This document shows, piece after piece, positions 23,867-35,880 of a DNA stretch of 64,000 nucleotides. Position 1 is the first letter of the stretch. The number at the start of each line of letters is the position of its first letter. Location: contig NC_081835.1 in the NCBI RefSeq assembly GCF_030867095.1, positions 23,010,501 to 23,074,500 on the forward strand, read 5' to 3'. The translations under genes and the position numbers were made by a program. This DNA is from Alligator mississippiensis (taxonomy: Eukaryota > Chordata > Crocodylia > Alligatoridae). The notes below the pieces were generated by a model. That model worked only from the letters and a program-made list of their open reading frames with translations, was not told the DNA's origin and did no database searches.

Positions 23867-24838
23867 CAGGGATCCTGGTTTTCTCTGTTTAAAAAATCTG
23901 CTGATTAAAACCCCCAAAACTGGCGATTTTTTTTTTTTTTTTTTTTGGTCATTAAAATGAAACTCCACTATATATATAGGTATCAGTTGAATACAATATC
24001 TTATTGATATATTTACAATTTGGAAGCCTACCTGTGCTTCAATCACTATAATAAAATGCATTCTAAATACCTATAATACATTTTGGCATCTGATTTTGGG
24101 TTTTTTATCATGGAAAATCAGAGCTCCCCTTGCCCACCTTCACACATCAGGACATGGGTCCAGCTGCAGCTGTCCCCGCTACAGTGTTTTGTGGCACTGA
24201 GCAGCCCTGATATGCCAGTGCTCTGCCCATGGCCTTGTCCCTCACTCCCTACCCACAGCCCCCCCACCCATACTGGTGCCCCTCACTCCCCAACCACTTC
24301 CCCCTGGCCCTGCCCTTGCCTGTCACTCCCCACCCACAGGCCCCTCCACTCCTGCTGGTGCTCATCCTACCCCTGCTGGTACCCCTCACTCTCTAACCAT
24401 AGCCCCTGGCTCTGTGTTTGACCCTCGCTCCCCACCCACAGCCCCCTACCCCCAGCTCTGCCAGGACTTCAGGGCCAGGGACCTGGGTCCATAGTCCGAT
24501 GCCCCCCCTCTCCCTCCCCCCAGCACTGCCTGAGCCTTGGCTGCTTCCCATGGGAGGCGGCAGCTGCTGTGGCGAAGTGCAGTCCATTGGCGGGGGACAG
24601 ATGCAAGCTGCCTGTTGCGGGCTCAGAGCTCTTGGCTCTGCTGCCTTCCCCCTGCCCCCTGTCACCCCAGCAGGTGGGACCCGGCATGGCAGGGCAGAGC
24701 AGGGCCCAGTGGGGAAGCTCATTGCTGCTCCTGGGAATTTCACACCACCATGGCAAGGCGCCCCCTGCCTTTCCTTAAAATGAGAAAATCTGGGTTTTAG
24801 TGCATTTTCCTGTGGCAAATGGAAAACCTGGATCCCTG
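23867..24838. mobile_element. hAT element, 972 bp, perfect 8-bp target duplication
   Basis: The inverted termini CAGGGATCCTGGTTTTC and GAAAACCTGGATCCCTG match at 16 of 17 positions. They are flanked by a perfect 8-bp duplication TTCATTAT (23859-23866, 24839-24846), diagnostic of hAT transposition. Subterminal repeats continue the inversion (aaatctgctgattaaaaccc against gggttttag...). The interior from about 24120 to 24770 is a C-rich, pyrimidine-biased cargo carrying several Pro-rich frames that look compositional. No transposase is encoded, so it is non-autonomous. It landed just downstream of a CR1 3' end. Confidence 0.9.
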
Positions 24839-24892
24839 TTCATTATATATGCTGAACTTTTTCCATCTAAGTGTAAGATCCCTATACATCAC

Positions 24893-25105
24893 TCAGGCTT
24901 CGGTATAAATCTGGTGTAACTTTATTGACTCCAGGGGAGTATCTCTTAATTTACATTTATGTGATTGAGATCAAGATGCTTGCCCTAAAAGTTTGCCATT
25001 TACTTTTAATAACCACAACAAAGTAAGGCTGGTTTAACCAGTTTTTCATACATGTGGGGCCAGATCTTCAGCTGGTGTAAATTAGGGTAACTTGATTTAG
25101 CCCCT
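24893..25105. repeat. Palindromic amniote repeat fragments (taaatctggtgtaac type)
   Basis: Two pieces, 'gtataaatctggtgtaactt...gactcca' (24902-24933) and 'gggccagatcttcagctggtgtaaatt' (25057-25083), match the form of a short palindromic DNA repeat common in reptiles and birds. Related fragments occur at about 44229-44335, 50725-50760 and 56637-56730. Confidence 0.4.
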
Positions 25106-25465
25106 GCTGTTTACTGCTTGTTATGCCATTATTTTGTATTTCTCTGTTTGTTTCATTATTTATTGGCACTGAAGTTAAATTCACTATACCCTTGTTGCAA
25201 AGATTTTTAAAGATTGCTACCACATTTTGATTTTTTTTCATAACTCAGTGCCACATACCTTGTTCCCTTTGCCCTTTGAAAAATAATCGCCAGTTAATCG
25301 AGATTGAAAGTTTTCTTCCTTTAGAGTGAATACCTGAAAACACCTTTTTTTAGAAGTAAAAATAGACAGAACTAACATATTTAAGGGTATAAAATGATTA
25401 AATATTCAATTGCAATATGTATCTCAAAAATAAATAATTCCGTTTCACAAGACCAATACTATATC

Positions 25466-25473
25466 TCTGTGTG

Positions 25474-25522
<49 letters not shown>
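25466..25522 (+). repeat. (TG)n / (TA)n microsatellite
   Basis: Nearly uninterrupted (TG)n from about 25480 to 25514, framed by (TA)n on both sides. Confidence 0.95.
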
Positions 25523-25759
25523 CTTCTAAAAATGCTGAAGCACATTTTAGCATGCAAAGATATATACAGAATATACTTGTTACCCATTCCATTTGTGTAG
25601 TCACAAAATGCTTACTACGTAATTTTTTCTTATTTCATTTTTGTAATTGAACTGGTACCTCCCATTATCTTCTTTTTGGTAAAATGGTGGAAAAGCACAG
25701 TGAGTCAGAGTGGCATTGGAGGATGCAAGTATACTTAAGCAGAACAGTGAAAATACTTG

Positions 25760-26342
25760 TAACACAGGCTGGATTTCCACTATGTTCAGGGAACCAGGGA
25801 CTTTACATAAACTCCACCTAGCACAGAATGTGGCTGCCAGGTTTCTTATGAAAAGGAGACGACAGGAGCTCATTTAATTTATTTTGAAAAAGTTGTATTG
25901 GCTGCCAGTCAAATACCATACTGGTTTTAAAACTGCTTTCCTTGTTTGTTAGGTGTTACATGGACTTGATCTATCTCTTTGATTGTCTTTCTCGTTACAT
26001 TTGTGGTCATTCTTTGAGATTTATCTAAAACAGGGGTCAGCAACCTTGTAGAAGTGGCCGGCCAAAAATTACACAGCTTACTTCAAAGATAGGAGACAAC
26101 AGGATCATACCCGCGCACTTGGCTGCTGCTCCCTACCACCCATGCACTTTTGACCCAGCCACCAGTTCTCTTAGTGCTGCTGCCAGCAGTTCCCCCAGCT
26201 GCCGAGTTGCTACTGATGTCCTTGTTTTGCAGGCCTAAAGAAATTATTTTGCAAGCCAGATCTGGCCTGTGGGCTGTAGCTTGGCAACCCCCAGTCTAAA
26301 AAGCCAGGGCTTTCACTTTACTCTGGTTCTTTTCTGGGGACA
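25760..26342 (+). pseudogene. L2-like LINE ORF2 C-terminus, split by a hAT insertion
   Basis: The plus strand encodes LHKLHLAQNVAARFLMKRRR, then a stop, FILKKLYWLPVKYHTGFKTA and VLHGLDLSL. This is the well-known C-terminal pattern of L2/CR1-type reverse transcriptase proteins (LQ..QNAAARL ... LHWLPV..RI.FK...L..KALHGLAP). The reading resumes after the hAT element with LKKARAFTLLW (family pattern 'GDRAFS..AP'). At least two in-frame stops are present and everything upstream of the C-terminal region is missing. The piece lies directly left of a CR1 3' end on the same strand. Confidence 0.65.
26031..26293. mobile_element. Short hAT-type MITE inside the L2-like LINE
   Basis: It starts CAGGGGTCAGCAACC and ends TTGGCAACCCCCA. 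The flanking octamers atctaaaa (26023-26030) and gtctaaaa (26294-26301) match at 7 of 8 positions. The right part contains 'gcaagccagatctggcctgt', typical of hAT MITEs of this kind. It interrupts the LINE-derived coding sequence, so it is younger than that copy. Confidence 0.75.
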
Positions 26343-26763
26343 GCAAGGCAGACCCTATAATGAGAGGCTACGGGACCTGAACCTGTTCAGCCTTCACAAG
26401 AGAAGGCTGAGGGGGGACCTTGTGACCGTCTATAAACTCACTAGGGGGGACCAGAAGGGTTTGGGGGAGACCTTGTTTCCCCTAGCGCCCCCCGGGATAA
26501 CAAGGAATAACGGCCACAAGTTGTTGGAGAGTAGATTTAGATTAGACATCCATAAGAACTACTTCACAGTCAGGGCGGCTAGGATCTGGAACCAACTTCC
26601 AAGGGAAGTGGTGCTGGCTCCTACCCTGGGGGTCTTTAAGAAGCAGCTCGATGCCTGCCTGGCTGGGGTCACTTGAGCCCAGTTTTCCTCCTGCCCAGGC
26701 AGGGGGTCGGACTTGAAGATCTACAAGATCCCTTCCAATCCTACTTCTATGATTCTATGATTT
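26343..26763 (+). pseudogene. CR1 LINE, 3' 420 bp (ORF2 C-terminus and 3' end)
   Basis: An open reading of about 110 codons encodes YNERLRDLNLFSLHKRRLRG, then the CR1-specific RNNGHKLLESRFRLDIHKN and FTVRAARIWNQLPREVV. It ends in a stop just before the 3' tail (ccttccaatcctacttctat, gattctatgat). This is the C-terminal domain of CR1 ORF2 and the 3' end. The 5' truncation is typical of target-primed reverse transcription. The reading is intact over this stretch, so the copy is relatively young. Confidence 0.9.
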
Positions 26764-27600
26764 TATAGAAGAAAGTCAAACTTGCTTCTGATTGGCACTC
26801 AAATCCTGACTTCACAAGTCACTCAAATTGGTTGTCTTTACAAGGGATTAGTCAGGTTGGTTTAAAGTTATGCATGTTCCTTGCTGGATTGTGTTTCAAA
26901 GTCACGTTGTTTGCAGTGGTTCTGGAATACACAAAATAAAAGGAGATTCAGACCTTTCCCTGTTTGAATGTTAAATCCAACTTCCTTTTCCCATTTACCT
27001 TTTCTGGTATGTTCTGCTAGAAAAGGAATCCATAGGGTTTTTTCAGTCCTAAGCACCTGGAAATATTTTCTTTTATGACTGGTTGTAAAATCCATTCTTG
27101 TCCTATGTAAAAGTTTTCACTTGAAATGTTTTTATTTTTATGCAGGAACTATCTGCTGGCAATTCAAATAGAATTCTTGATGAATGTTTTGAGAGAGAAA
27201 TATTCTCTGAAACACTGAATTTCTGTCATCTTTTTTTTTTTTTCTTAACAGAACCCCTTATCAGGTTATATTTCAATGCTTTTTCAACTTCCTTTCCTCC
27301 TTTTAATTTTCCTTACTGAAACATCTCTAACTTTCTCCAGCTTTGAAAAGAACACAGTATAGCAGGAAGAAGAAAAAAGAAAAACATCCTGTCCTGTAAT
27401 ATTTTGAAATTTCCTGAACTTTTATACTAAGTTAGAGTGGCAAAGTTATAACATTTTAGAATTTCCTTTCCTTTTGTTCATCTCCAGAAAACATCTGATT
27501 CTTCCTGTAGGTTAATCTGGGTAGGGCTACATCTTTTTTTGGTTAAATTTGATCAGAATATATATATATTTTGTGAGATATTTCTCTGTGTTAACTTTCT
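26764..27600. other. No identifiable gene
   Basis: AT-rich spacer before the Tx1-like LINE; poly-T at 27232-27243. Confidence 0.45.
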
Positions 27601-27824
27601 TCTAAATGGCTGCTGCCAGGTGTGTTTGCTCAGAGAGCTTGCCTCAGTTCTGTGAGCATTTCTTCTTCTCCTGCTTTGTTTTCCCTCCCCCAAACAGTCT
27701 GACCCCTTTCTTGCCATAGCCCCCCACTTTTCATTACTTTTTTCCTGCTTCCACCTCCCACCCCCCCATTTCTCAGCCCTTTCTCCTGCAGTAACCCTCT
27801 TCCCTTCCCCTTCCCTCTGGTTGC

Positions 27825-29640
27825 ATGTTGTCCCCACCCCTACTTCCTACTGTAGCTGCTCTGCTGCATATTCTTTTCCCTTCTCTTCCCTGCCATATTG
27901 ATCACCTTTCTCTTCCCCTCCAGTGTTTGTTTGTTTTGTTTCCAGCTTCTTTGTTCCCTTTGGCAGAGGGCTACCCATCCCCCACCCCTCTGGTTCCTTG
28001 CAGGGCTAAACCTTTTTTTGCTAGGATAGCTGAAGGCAGCTCCCAGTGGTCCTCTGCTGGGGCTTCTGCCCCTCTGGACCAGAGCTTTGGTCTCCAGGTT
28101 CATGCTACTCTTTCCATTGGAGTGGAGGAGTATGCTGCTGCTGTGGGTGTGCTCATAGGCTGCAAACATGTCCTCTATGCTGCCTGGGTGAGTTCAGTTC
28201 TCATCATCTTCCTCAGCTCCTCTGCTTCAGTGCATGAGGTTGTGGTAGCAGGTGCGTCTGTCAGGGGTGTTTCTTGCCTCGCAATACCCCTAGACACACC
28301 AGCTGTTGATGTGGTAGTCTTGAACATGTCTCTGTTTCTCTCAGATGATGAACTCACTAACTGCCTGCACCCTTATGGCATGGTTACAGGGCTGGTCTGT
28401 AGACTGATGCTTGGCAGCAAGGTCCCTGAACTCCGGCATGCCCTGTCCTTTAAAAGACAGCTGTTTATGCTTCTTAACAGGGAGGGTAGGGGTTTGCCTC
28501 AATCTATGTCCTTCCTGATTGATGGGAAGTATTATGAGGTCTACCTCACCATTGGGGCCATCTTGTGCTTTTGCTGTAGCATCAGGTCTCACCTGGTTAT
28601 CCAGTGCCCGAAGAAGAAGCCAGTCACAGCAAAACCACCTGTGGCTGTGCCCAATGGTGGCTCATCCACCTCTGGTGTGGCAGCCCCATCAGGTGGTGGG
28701 GAAGGACCTTCCTCCCAGTCACTCCCCATTTCATTGGAGTCAGTTAGCTCTGTGGTGGTAGACCTGCCCTCCCTCCCCGCTTTTCCTTCCCCCTCAGAGG
28801 AGGATTTGGCCCTTCCTACTGGGAAGGGCAAGTTCTGGAAAAAAGGGGCCTTCTAAAAAGGCCTCATTATCTCCTCAAAACCTCCCCACCACTTCAAGGG
28901 GAGCTGAGGTTAGTGAGCAGCCCCCCCCCTCCTGCCTCCTCGGCATTACCCCGAGACCGCATAGTGCTTGGGGGTGACCTGGGGTAGGGGAGGTGGTGAG
29001 GGAATCTGATAGCCCTCCCCCTACCTCTCAGCTCCTGGAGCCTGACAAAGCTGGACCCTCTGGGACCCACAAGCGACTTTGGGAGCAAAAGTCCCCAGCT
29101 CAGGAGAGTGCTCCACCCAAGAGATAAGGGACTGATGTCCCCCCCAGGACCTCTCAGAGGATGTTGCTCCTACAGGGCCTGATCCTGAGAGTCCTGGTGG
29201 GGGCGGGGGGGGGGTAAGTACCCCTCCCCCCAGGGCTTGGCAGCTCTTGGTGCCTGATGTGCACAGCTCCTCCTCTTTGGGGTTGGATTTTGATGCTAGC
29301 TCTGAGGACAAGTTGACAGAAGTCCTGCCTTAGGAGGTGGTGTCTCCTGATTCAGCTATGGTGTCCCCACCCTGAAGGCAGAACCTGTTCCTGCTTCTGA
29401 GAAACCTCCCTGTGCTGGTTACTCTGAGTGCCTTATTGAGTATCTAGACCAGACCAAGCACCACCAGAAGGTTGCATAGCATATTCATAAATGGTTCCTG
29501 GAACCTGAGATGTTTGTGCTACCCACTAAGGCTGCAGTAGCAGTGCTGCACTCCAGTCTGGGAATGCAATGTTATTGTTTTCGCCTAAACAAGCTTGTGT
29601 GGGATGTTGGGAACTTGTTACAAGAAACACCAGCTAGGGA
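27825..29640 (+). pseudogene. Tx1-like LINE ORF1 (CCHC zinc-knuckle protein)
   Basis: The first 343-codon frame (27825-28856) contains the ORF1 pattern of Tx1 elements: VVVLNMSLFLSDDEL, then LGSKVPELRHALSFKRQLFM and the single zinc knuckle CFCCSIRSHLVIQC (CX2CX4HX4C, all four ligands kept). A Ser/Pro/Lys-rich tail follows. A one-base slip near 28840 leads into KKGPSKKASLSPQNL. Further pieces (SECLIEYLDQTKHHQKVA, then CYCFRLNKLVWDVGNLL) match the C-terminal region usual for this family (F...TKG ... VYRLKKLV). The protein would bind LINE RNA in the ribonucleoprotein. The true start is unclear; a Met upstream of LAEGYPSP is possible. It is broken by at least three frame changes or stops. Confidence 0.8.
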
Positions 29641-29744
29641 ATTGTAGGCCTGGTCTTTCCCTGTCCTTTATATTTGCTCCTCTATGGTGCTTCTTTTTCT
29701 CAGTTGTTTGGCTTTGCCTGTACCCCCTTCTACACCCTTCACAC

Positions 29745-32700
29745 ATGGCTGCCACAACCTTTGATTCTCTTAATGCCAGTGGCTGCAGAGATCTTGTAAA
29801 GCGGATGACATTCTTTGACTTCCTGCACCAGAAAAAGCTGGACATTGCCTTTCTGCAGGAAACACACACTGACACAGCTAATCAAGCCAACTGGCATGCC
29901 ACCTGGGAGGGCCACATGTTCTTCAGTCATGGCATTTCCCTCAGTGTAGGGGTCACAATCCTTTTGTCACTGCAGCTGATGCCTGACTCGATGGTAGCCC
30001 AAGAGGTCATCCCTGGCTGCCTGCTCACCATTTGCATCCTGTTGATGCAACATCACTTCCTCTTAATGAACAGCTATGTGCCCACTGCTGGACAAGAATG
30101 GACTGCCTTCTGTGAGACCCTGGCTGACTTTTTGCTGAGTGTAGCTGATGGTGCTGACCTTCTCTTTCTGGGTGGGAACTTTAATTGCATGGTCAATGTG
30201 TGGCTTGACTGGATTGGGTCAGAGCCCCATCCATCCTCAGCCCAGAAGCTGGACTGCTATGGAGGCAGTAGACCTTGTTGATGTCTGGCGCTATCTCCAT
30301 GCCGATGAGAGAGAGTATACCTGGCTGAAGGCGACTGCTGGTGGGCTGTCCATGGCATGCCTTGGCTGCCTGTATGTCACCAGACACCACCTATTGCTCC
30401 TATGCAGCAGCTGCATTACCCTGGCAGGATAATCAGATCACAGCCTGGCCTCTTGTGTGCTGAGCCTACTTGGCTGGACACAATCCCAGGCACCCTACTG
30501 GTGCCTCAACACTAGTCTCTTGCAGGACACTAACTTCTGTGACTGTTTTACTCATGTTTGGTGGACATGGGAGACTGCAAGAGACACCTTCTCCTCCTAG
30601 AAGCAATGGTGGGATGTGGGGAAGGTGCAGATCAGGGTTTTCTGTCAACAGTATGTGCAGCTGGCAACAAGTGAGCTCCATTGCTGTGTTTGGGAGTTGG
30701 AAGACAATGTGGTGCAGCTTGAGGTGGCCCTGTATAATGCTGGTGGTGATGTGGGGCTGCTCAAGAGTCTTAGGCACTGCAAACAACATCTGCGGGAGCT
30801 GGCAGAGCGTGCAGCCTGGGGTGCGAGGGTCCGAGCACGCTGGCAAGAACTGGCAGAGACTGATGCCTCGACTCACTTGTTCTTCAGCCTTGAGAAACGA
30901 CTAGTTGTGCAGAAGGTCACTGGCCATCTTAAGACCCCAGACTGCCAAATGCTCATAGATCCTATTGAGATCCAATGCCACACCATTGCCTTCTACCAGG
31001 ATCTGTTCACAGCTGAACCAATTTTGCTAGAGTCTGCTAGGTGATTACATGATGGCCTCCCTAGGCTTTGCTCATTGGAGGCTGACTGTCTTGAACAAGA
31101 ACAGTCTTTGGAGGAATTCACAGCAGCCACTGGGGACCTCACTTGGGCCCTGGGCACCGATGGGTTGCCTGCTGAGTTTTATAAGACCTTCTGGCCTCTC
31201 CTTAACCCCTGCTTCCTGTGTGTCTTTTGTGAGCGTCTTGTGGAACAGCCAGCTGTTGCCAAGCAGTTCTCACCTGCTGCCTAAGAAAGAAGACCTTGGC
31301 TGCATCAAGAACTGGTGGCCAGTGTCCCTCTTGTGTGCCAATTACAAGATCCTGGCCAAGGCTTTGGCCAACTGGCTGCACACCATTATGACTTTGATCA
31401 TTGGCCCTGAGCAGAGCTACTGCATGCTAGGCAGGACCATCCAGGACAATCTGTTCCTGCTTTAAGACCTGCAGAGGGCTGCAGACCTCCTCAGTCTCAA
31501 CATTGGACTTGTCTCCTTGGACCAGGAGAAAGCCTTTGACTGGGTCGACCATGACTACCTGCTACGGACCGTAGAAGCCTTTGGCTTCAGGCCTGTCTTC
31601 ACCTCAGCTCTCTGGGTCCTGTATCAGGACATTTTGAACCTCCTGAAGGTAAATGGCATGCTCTGTGCCCCGTTCCCAACCTGCAGGGGCATCTGCCTGG
31701 GCTGCCCTCTGTTGGTAAAGCTGTATACCTTGCCTATTGAGCCCCTACTCCACACACTGCAGTGGGACCTGATTGGACTAACTCTTTCATCTACCTCCAG
31801 CTCTGTGGGCTGCCTGTCAGTCAGACTGATGGCATATGCAGACAATGTGACTGTTCTCATTGGCATCCAGGGTGATGTTCAGTCCTTGGTCAACTGTCAA
31901 CAAGTCTTTGAGCACACCTCTTTGACTCACGTGAACTGGACCAAGAGTGACAGTCTCCTTTTCGGTCTTTGGGTCAGCCCCCTCCCCTGTGACTTGCCCA
32001 GGGGTCTTACCTGGTGTCAGGAGGACCTCAAGGTCCTGGGGGTGTTCCTCAGGCCATCAGTCTTCTTGGTGCAGAACTGGGAGGACCGTGGTGCGGAGTT
32101 GGAAGCATGCCTGCAGCGATGGCGCTGTTGTCTGCCCAGCATCTCCTACTGAGGGCAGGTCCTCATTGTCAATAACCTAGCAGCTGTGACATTGTGGCAC
32201 CAGCGTTCTGTGTTGGACCCCACACTGGACCTGCTTCAGAAGCTCCAGAGACTTCTTGCGGACTTCTTTTGGTATGGGCGTCACTGGCTCCCCTGAGCCA
32301 TTCTTTATTTGCCAGTGTCCAAGGGGGGCCAGGGCTTAGTTGACCTAGTGGAAAGGGTGGCTGCCTTCCATCTGCAGGTCCTCCAAAGGCTCCTCTACTG
32401 TGAGGACCCCTCCCCTGGCGGCAGCTAGCTAAGGTGTTTTTGTAGCAAGTGGGGGGCCTCAGTTTTGACCGGGAGCTTTTCCTTCTGGATCCCACCCTCC
32501 TGGACTGGGGTATCCTCCCACCCTTCTTTCAAAGCATGGCATGGTCCTGGCGAGCTGCCTTCTGCCCCAAGCCAGGCATCTGTGGTTTTGGCAGTTACTG
32601 CAGGAGCCTCTGGTTCGTTGTCTGGCCCTGCAGTGTGGGCTGCCAAGCCTCGCCTCTAGTAGTCTTGTTGACTCCCTCATCTGGTTGCATATCATCCAGC

Positions 32701-33661
32701 TAGGACACCTCCTCAACATGACCCGGTCAGACTGGTTGTCAGCCGAAGATCTGGCTTCCCGCTTGGGCATGCACTTGGTCTGCTGTGCTGCCTGCTTCCT
32801 AGGGGACTTGTGGGCCATGCTCCCATCAGATGTGGAAGCTGTCCTGGAGCCCTCACTGCTGGGGATGTCCTGGGTGAGCCCTTTGCACCACTGCCCACTG
32901 TCTCAGTTGTGGACAGTGACCTGAATGGTGGGCCCAGCACTTTATTGGTTCTTCCCATGCTCCCTGACAGTGGCACCAAAATCCGCTTTGACGTGTTCCC
33001 CCGGAAGACCCTGCATCTGTGGGTGATTCGAGTTCACCATGCCCACATCCTTATCACTCAGCATGACACAATGTGATGGAGGCACATGGCAGCACTGACA
33101 CTCACACCAGCCCACCCCACCTGGTGCACACTCTACAAGCCCCCCTCTCCAAAAAGACCAGTGACCTCCAATAGCAGTTGCTACATGAGATGCTGTCCAC
33201 CAGCAGTCTTGTCTGTCACATAGACCCAGCTGTGTCAGTAGCCTGCCCCTTTTTTGTCCAGGGGGAGTGGAGGAGGATCTTCATCATGCCTTCCTCAGAT
33301 GCCCCTGGCTGCCACTGCTATTTGCTGCCCTCAATGCCTTACTTGCGGTTCTAGACTTGACCTTTTCAGGGGCAATTTACTTGTTCTTCCTCCCGTACCA
33401 GGCAGCCAATGTGGGTATCATCTGCTTGAGCAACTTCTTACTCGGCCAGGCTAAGATGGCCATCCTCAAGAACTGCAAGAGCCAGCTCACCAAGGCTGGC
33501 TCAGATGACACCCTATGGCTCCAGTTTTTGGTATGGGCAAGCCTGTCACTGCAGTTTGAGCATGCAGTCTTTCAGCAGATGGTACCCACCTTCCAGGCAC
33601 ATTGGGCAATTCAGGGGGTGCTCTGCAGCATTGAAAGTGACCGTTTGGTCCTTGCACGGTG
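29745..33661 (+). pseudogene. Tx1-like LINE ORF2 (APE endonuclease and reverse transcriptase)
   Basis: The chosen start is MAATTFDSLNASG (29745), aligned with the N-terminal strand of APE-type endonucleases. Motifs in order: KLDIAFLQETHTD (about 29836) and LLFLGGNFNC (about 30160; canonical GGDFNC, so the aspartate is lost). The RT domain follows: LGTDGLPAEFYKTFWPLL (about 31150), NWWPVSLLCANYKILAKALA (about 31312), DQEKAFDWVDHDYL (about 31519) and LMAYADNVTVL (about 31828; the canonical YADD is YADN, explained by one CpG change). C-terminal readings such as LWRHSC-like text continue to the stop at 33661. Six or more frame changes or stops interrupt it. The enzyme would nick target DNA and reverse transcribe the LINE RNA in place. 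This copy is inactive. Confidence 0.85.
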
Positions 33662-33930
33662 ACACTGCTCCCCTGCACCCCCTCCCCCCCCCACCTCCAC
33701 ACACACACATATACACTCCTCCTGAGGTACTGGCAAGGGCCCTAGAGGATTGCTGTGGCACTGGGTGGGGTCTTTTTGTTGTTTTTTTTTGTTTTAGACT
33801 GTGAGGGCAGACCTTGAGGACTAGGTCCAGGCTTTGTCTTCAGCACCTGGGCCCCTGTGTGGGCTGTCCCTTGTTGTTTTGTTGTCTTGTTAACCCCTTT
33901 CCCCCTAATAAACCTTTACAAAAAGTCAAA

Positions 33931-35842
33931 GTCTTTCTTTCTGTTTTTCTGTCTTTCTTTCAAAAAGTTTTTCTAGAAAGGCAAAATCACCTTGCTATCT
34001 TGAATGGAAATGCAGTGGGTGGGACTGGAAACTGTTGATTTATTTTTACTACCAGTTTATGTTTATTTTCCCCAAGTTGCTAAGGCATTGATTTATTCTC
34101 CTTGCCCACAAGGATATCATCTTTCCTACTGTTGTTTAATGTTTTACAGTTTAATTAAGCTCATTCCATAATTCGCAACCCACAAATAGGCAGCTTTTCA
34201 TACTAAAATAAGACGGTTGCTTAGGATCAAATAAGCCACTGCTAGTGCCACCCACTACTGTGACCTAAAAGAGACTCACAACCTGTACACCTGCACTGAA
34301 ACAGCTGAGGAATGAAGCCTGTATTAACTGTTGGACACCAGAGACATTTTTTTGAACAGTGTGACTGAGGTAATACTTAGTAGGGAATGAATTTAAGACT
34401 GGGTTTCTCACCATGCCAACCAGATAAAGACCCGATAACTGGCCAACTCTTTTACAGTCAGGTAGTGCAGAGTGAGCTAGACAGTGTTATTTATAGTGTG
34501 TACTACTAATTAAGTGTATCAGAAAGATAAAATCAATGACCTCTGTCTGTCCTCAGTTTTCATATGCAGAATATATTTCAGCAAGAATAATAATAATAAT
34601 GAATGGTCTCTTTCCTCTTTGCCTGACCACCAAAAAATGTTTTTCTTCTCGAGGGAAAGACTAGAATACTTTGCCAAGGGTGTGTTTGATTTCTCTCCAT
34701 AGTTCTGTTTCTTTTTTTGTTTTTTACCCAACACAGTACATACTCAAAATGTTTATAATGAACAAAAATACAAATCAATTAGCTGTATGTTTAAGACTTT
34801 GCCTTGTTGGATTTCTTTCCAAAAGCTTCCATTTCCTAGTATTTTTTAATTTTTTTGCCAGAAATATTCTCCTGCCATTATTCTTTTTTCAGCATTGATA
34901 TACAGTGACTCCTGTTCAACTGCATAATTTCAAAATGCCTAAGTGAGTGTGCATTTATAGTAAAAAAGAGGACTACCATACTGACTGCACACAGCCCTGC
35001 CAATGCAGCTATGTCCTCATTGGTGGTACCACTGCCATTGCATTCCTATTCCTCTGTGTAGCTGAACAGTTGTAGTTTTGCTGAAATGGCCCAGGCTGTA
35101 TAGTGGTTTTGTGATATGCACAAATACCACTAAAACGCATTTTCACTTGTGACATAAATGTAGACTCAAGAGCTGTGATGGGCACAATAAGGATGGTTTT
35201 GGCTTTGCAAAAAAATAAAAAATAAAATAAAAATAAAATAAAAATAGTAGATCATAGTTTTGTTTTTCAAAACCAAAACTAGGAGTGGTTTGGATCTGAG
35301 CTCATTTCATCTGAACTCCCAGCAATCAGGGCAGAGTAGGGAGTAGTTCTGTGAAAAAATTCTGGCTTTGGCTAATTTCTAGATGAGAGGCAAGTGAACT
35401 AATGCACTGCATCAGCAAGACCTCTCTCTCTCTCTCTCTCTCTTTCTCTCTTTTTTCATCCTATTTCTTTTCAACCCACCTCAGCAATGACATTATTGGC
35501 AATATGCCACAGATGGCAACAGCTTTTCCCCTGATGAGATGCCAGGATAACAATTAAGTAAATCTAAACCAGATTGATCCTGGAATTTATACTTAAAAAC
35601 TCCAAAATGCATCACCAATTCCTCTTTTTTTACAGGAAACCAAGTCATCAGTACTCAAAAGCAGGAAAAAGGTCTTATAAAAATGCTGTCAAGAGAGTAG
35701 TGTTTTCCCCCTTTTTAGATTGTTTATTGCACTATAAAAAAGGCTTTTCTTGCCAACAATTCCCTTAGATATTCAAGATGGACTACAACAAGCTCTTCTT
35801 TCTTCTGATGGACAAGTCCTACAGATCTTAATGGAAACCACT

Positions 35843-35880
<38 letters not shown>

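Larger units (their letters stand above)
27600..33930 (+). mobile_element. Nearly full-length Tx1-clade LINE
   Basis: A 6.3-kb GC-rich block in AT-rich surroundings with, in order, a pyrimidine-rich 5' region, a Tx1-type ORF1, an ORF2 with APE endonuclease and reverse transcriptase, and a 3' region with AATAAA at 33907-33912. Tx1 belongs to the L1 superclade, and some members target specific sites. The boundaries are estimated from the composition change (left) and the AATAAA plus short A-rich tail (right). I could not identify a target duplication. Both ORFs are broken by several frameshifts and stops but remain readable end to end, suggesting moderate age. Confidence 0.85.

Noticed and set aside
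24083-24818. Pro-rich frames up to 141 codons, possible CpG-island exon
   Set aside because: The segment lies wholly between hAT termini and their 8-bp duplication, and the frames on both strands are compositional.
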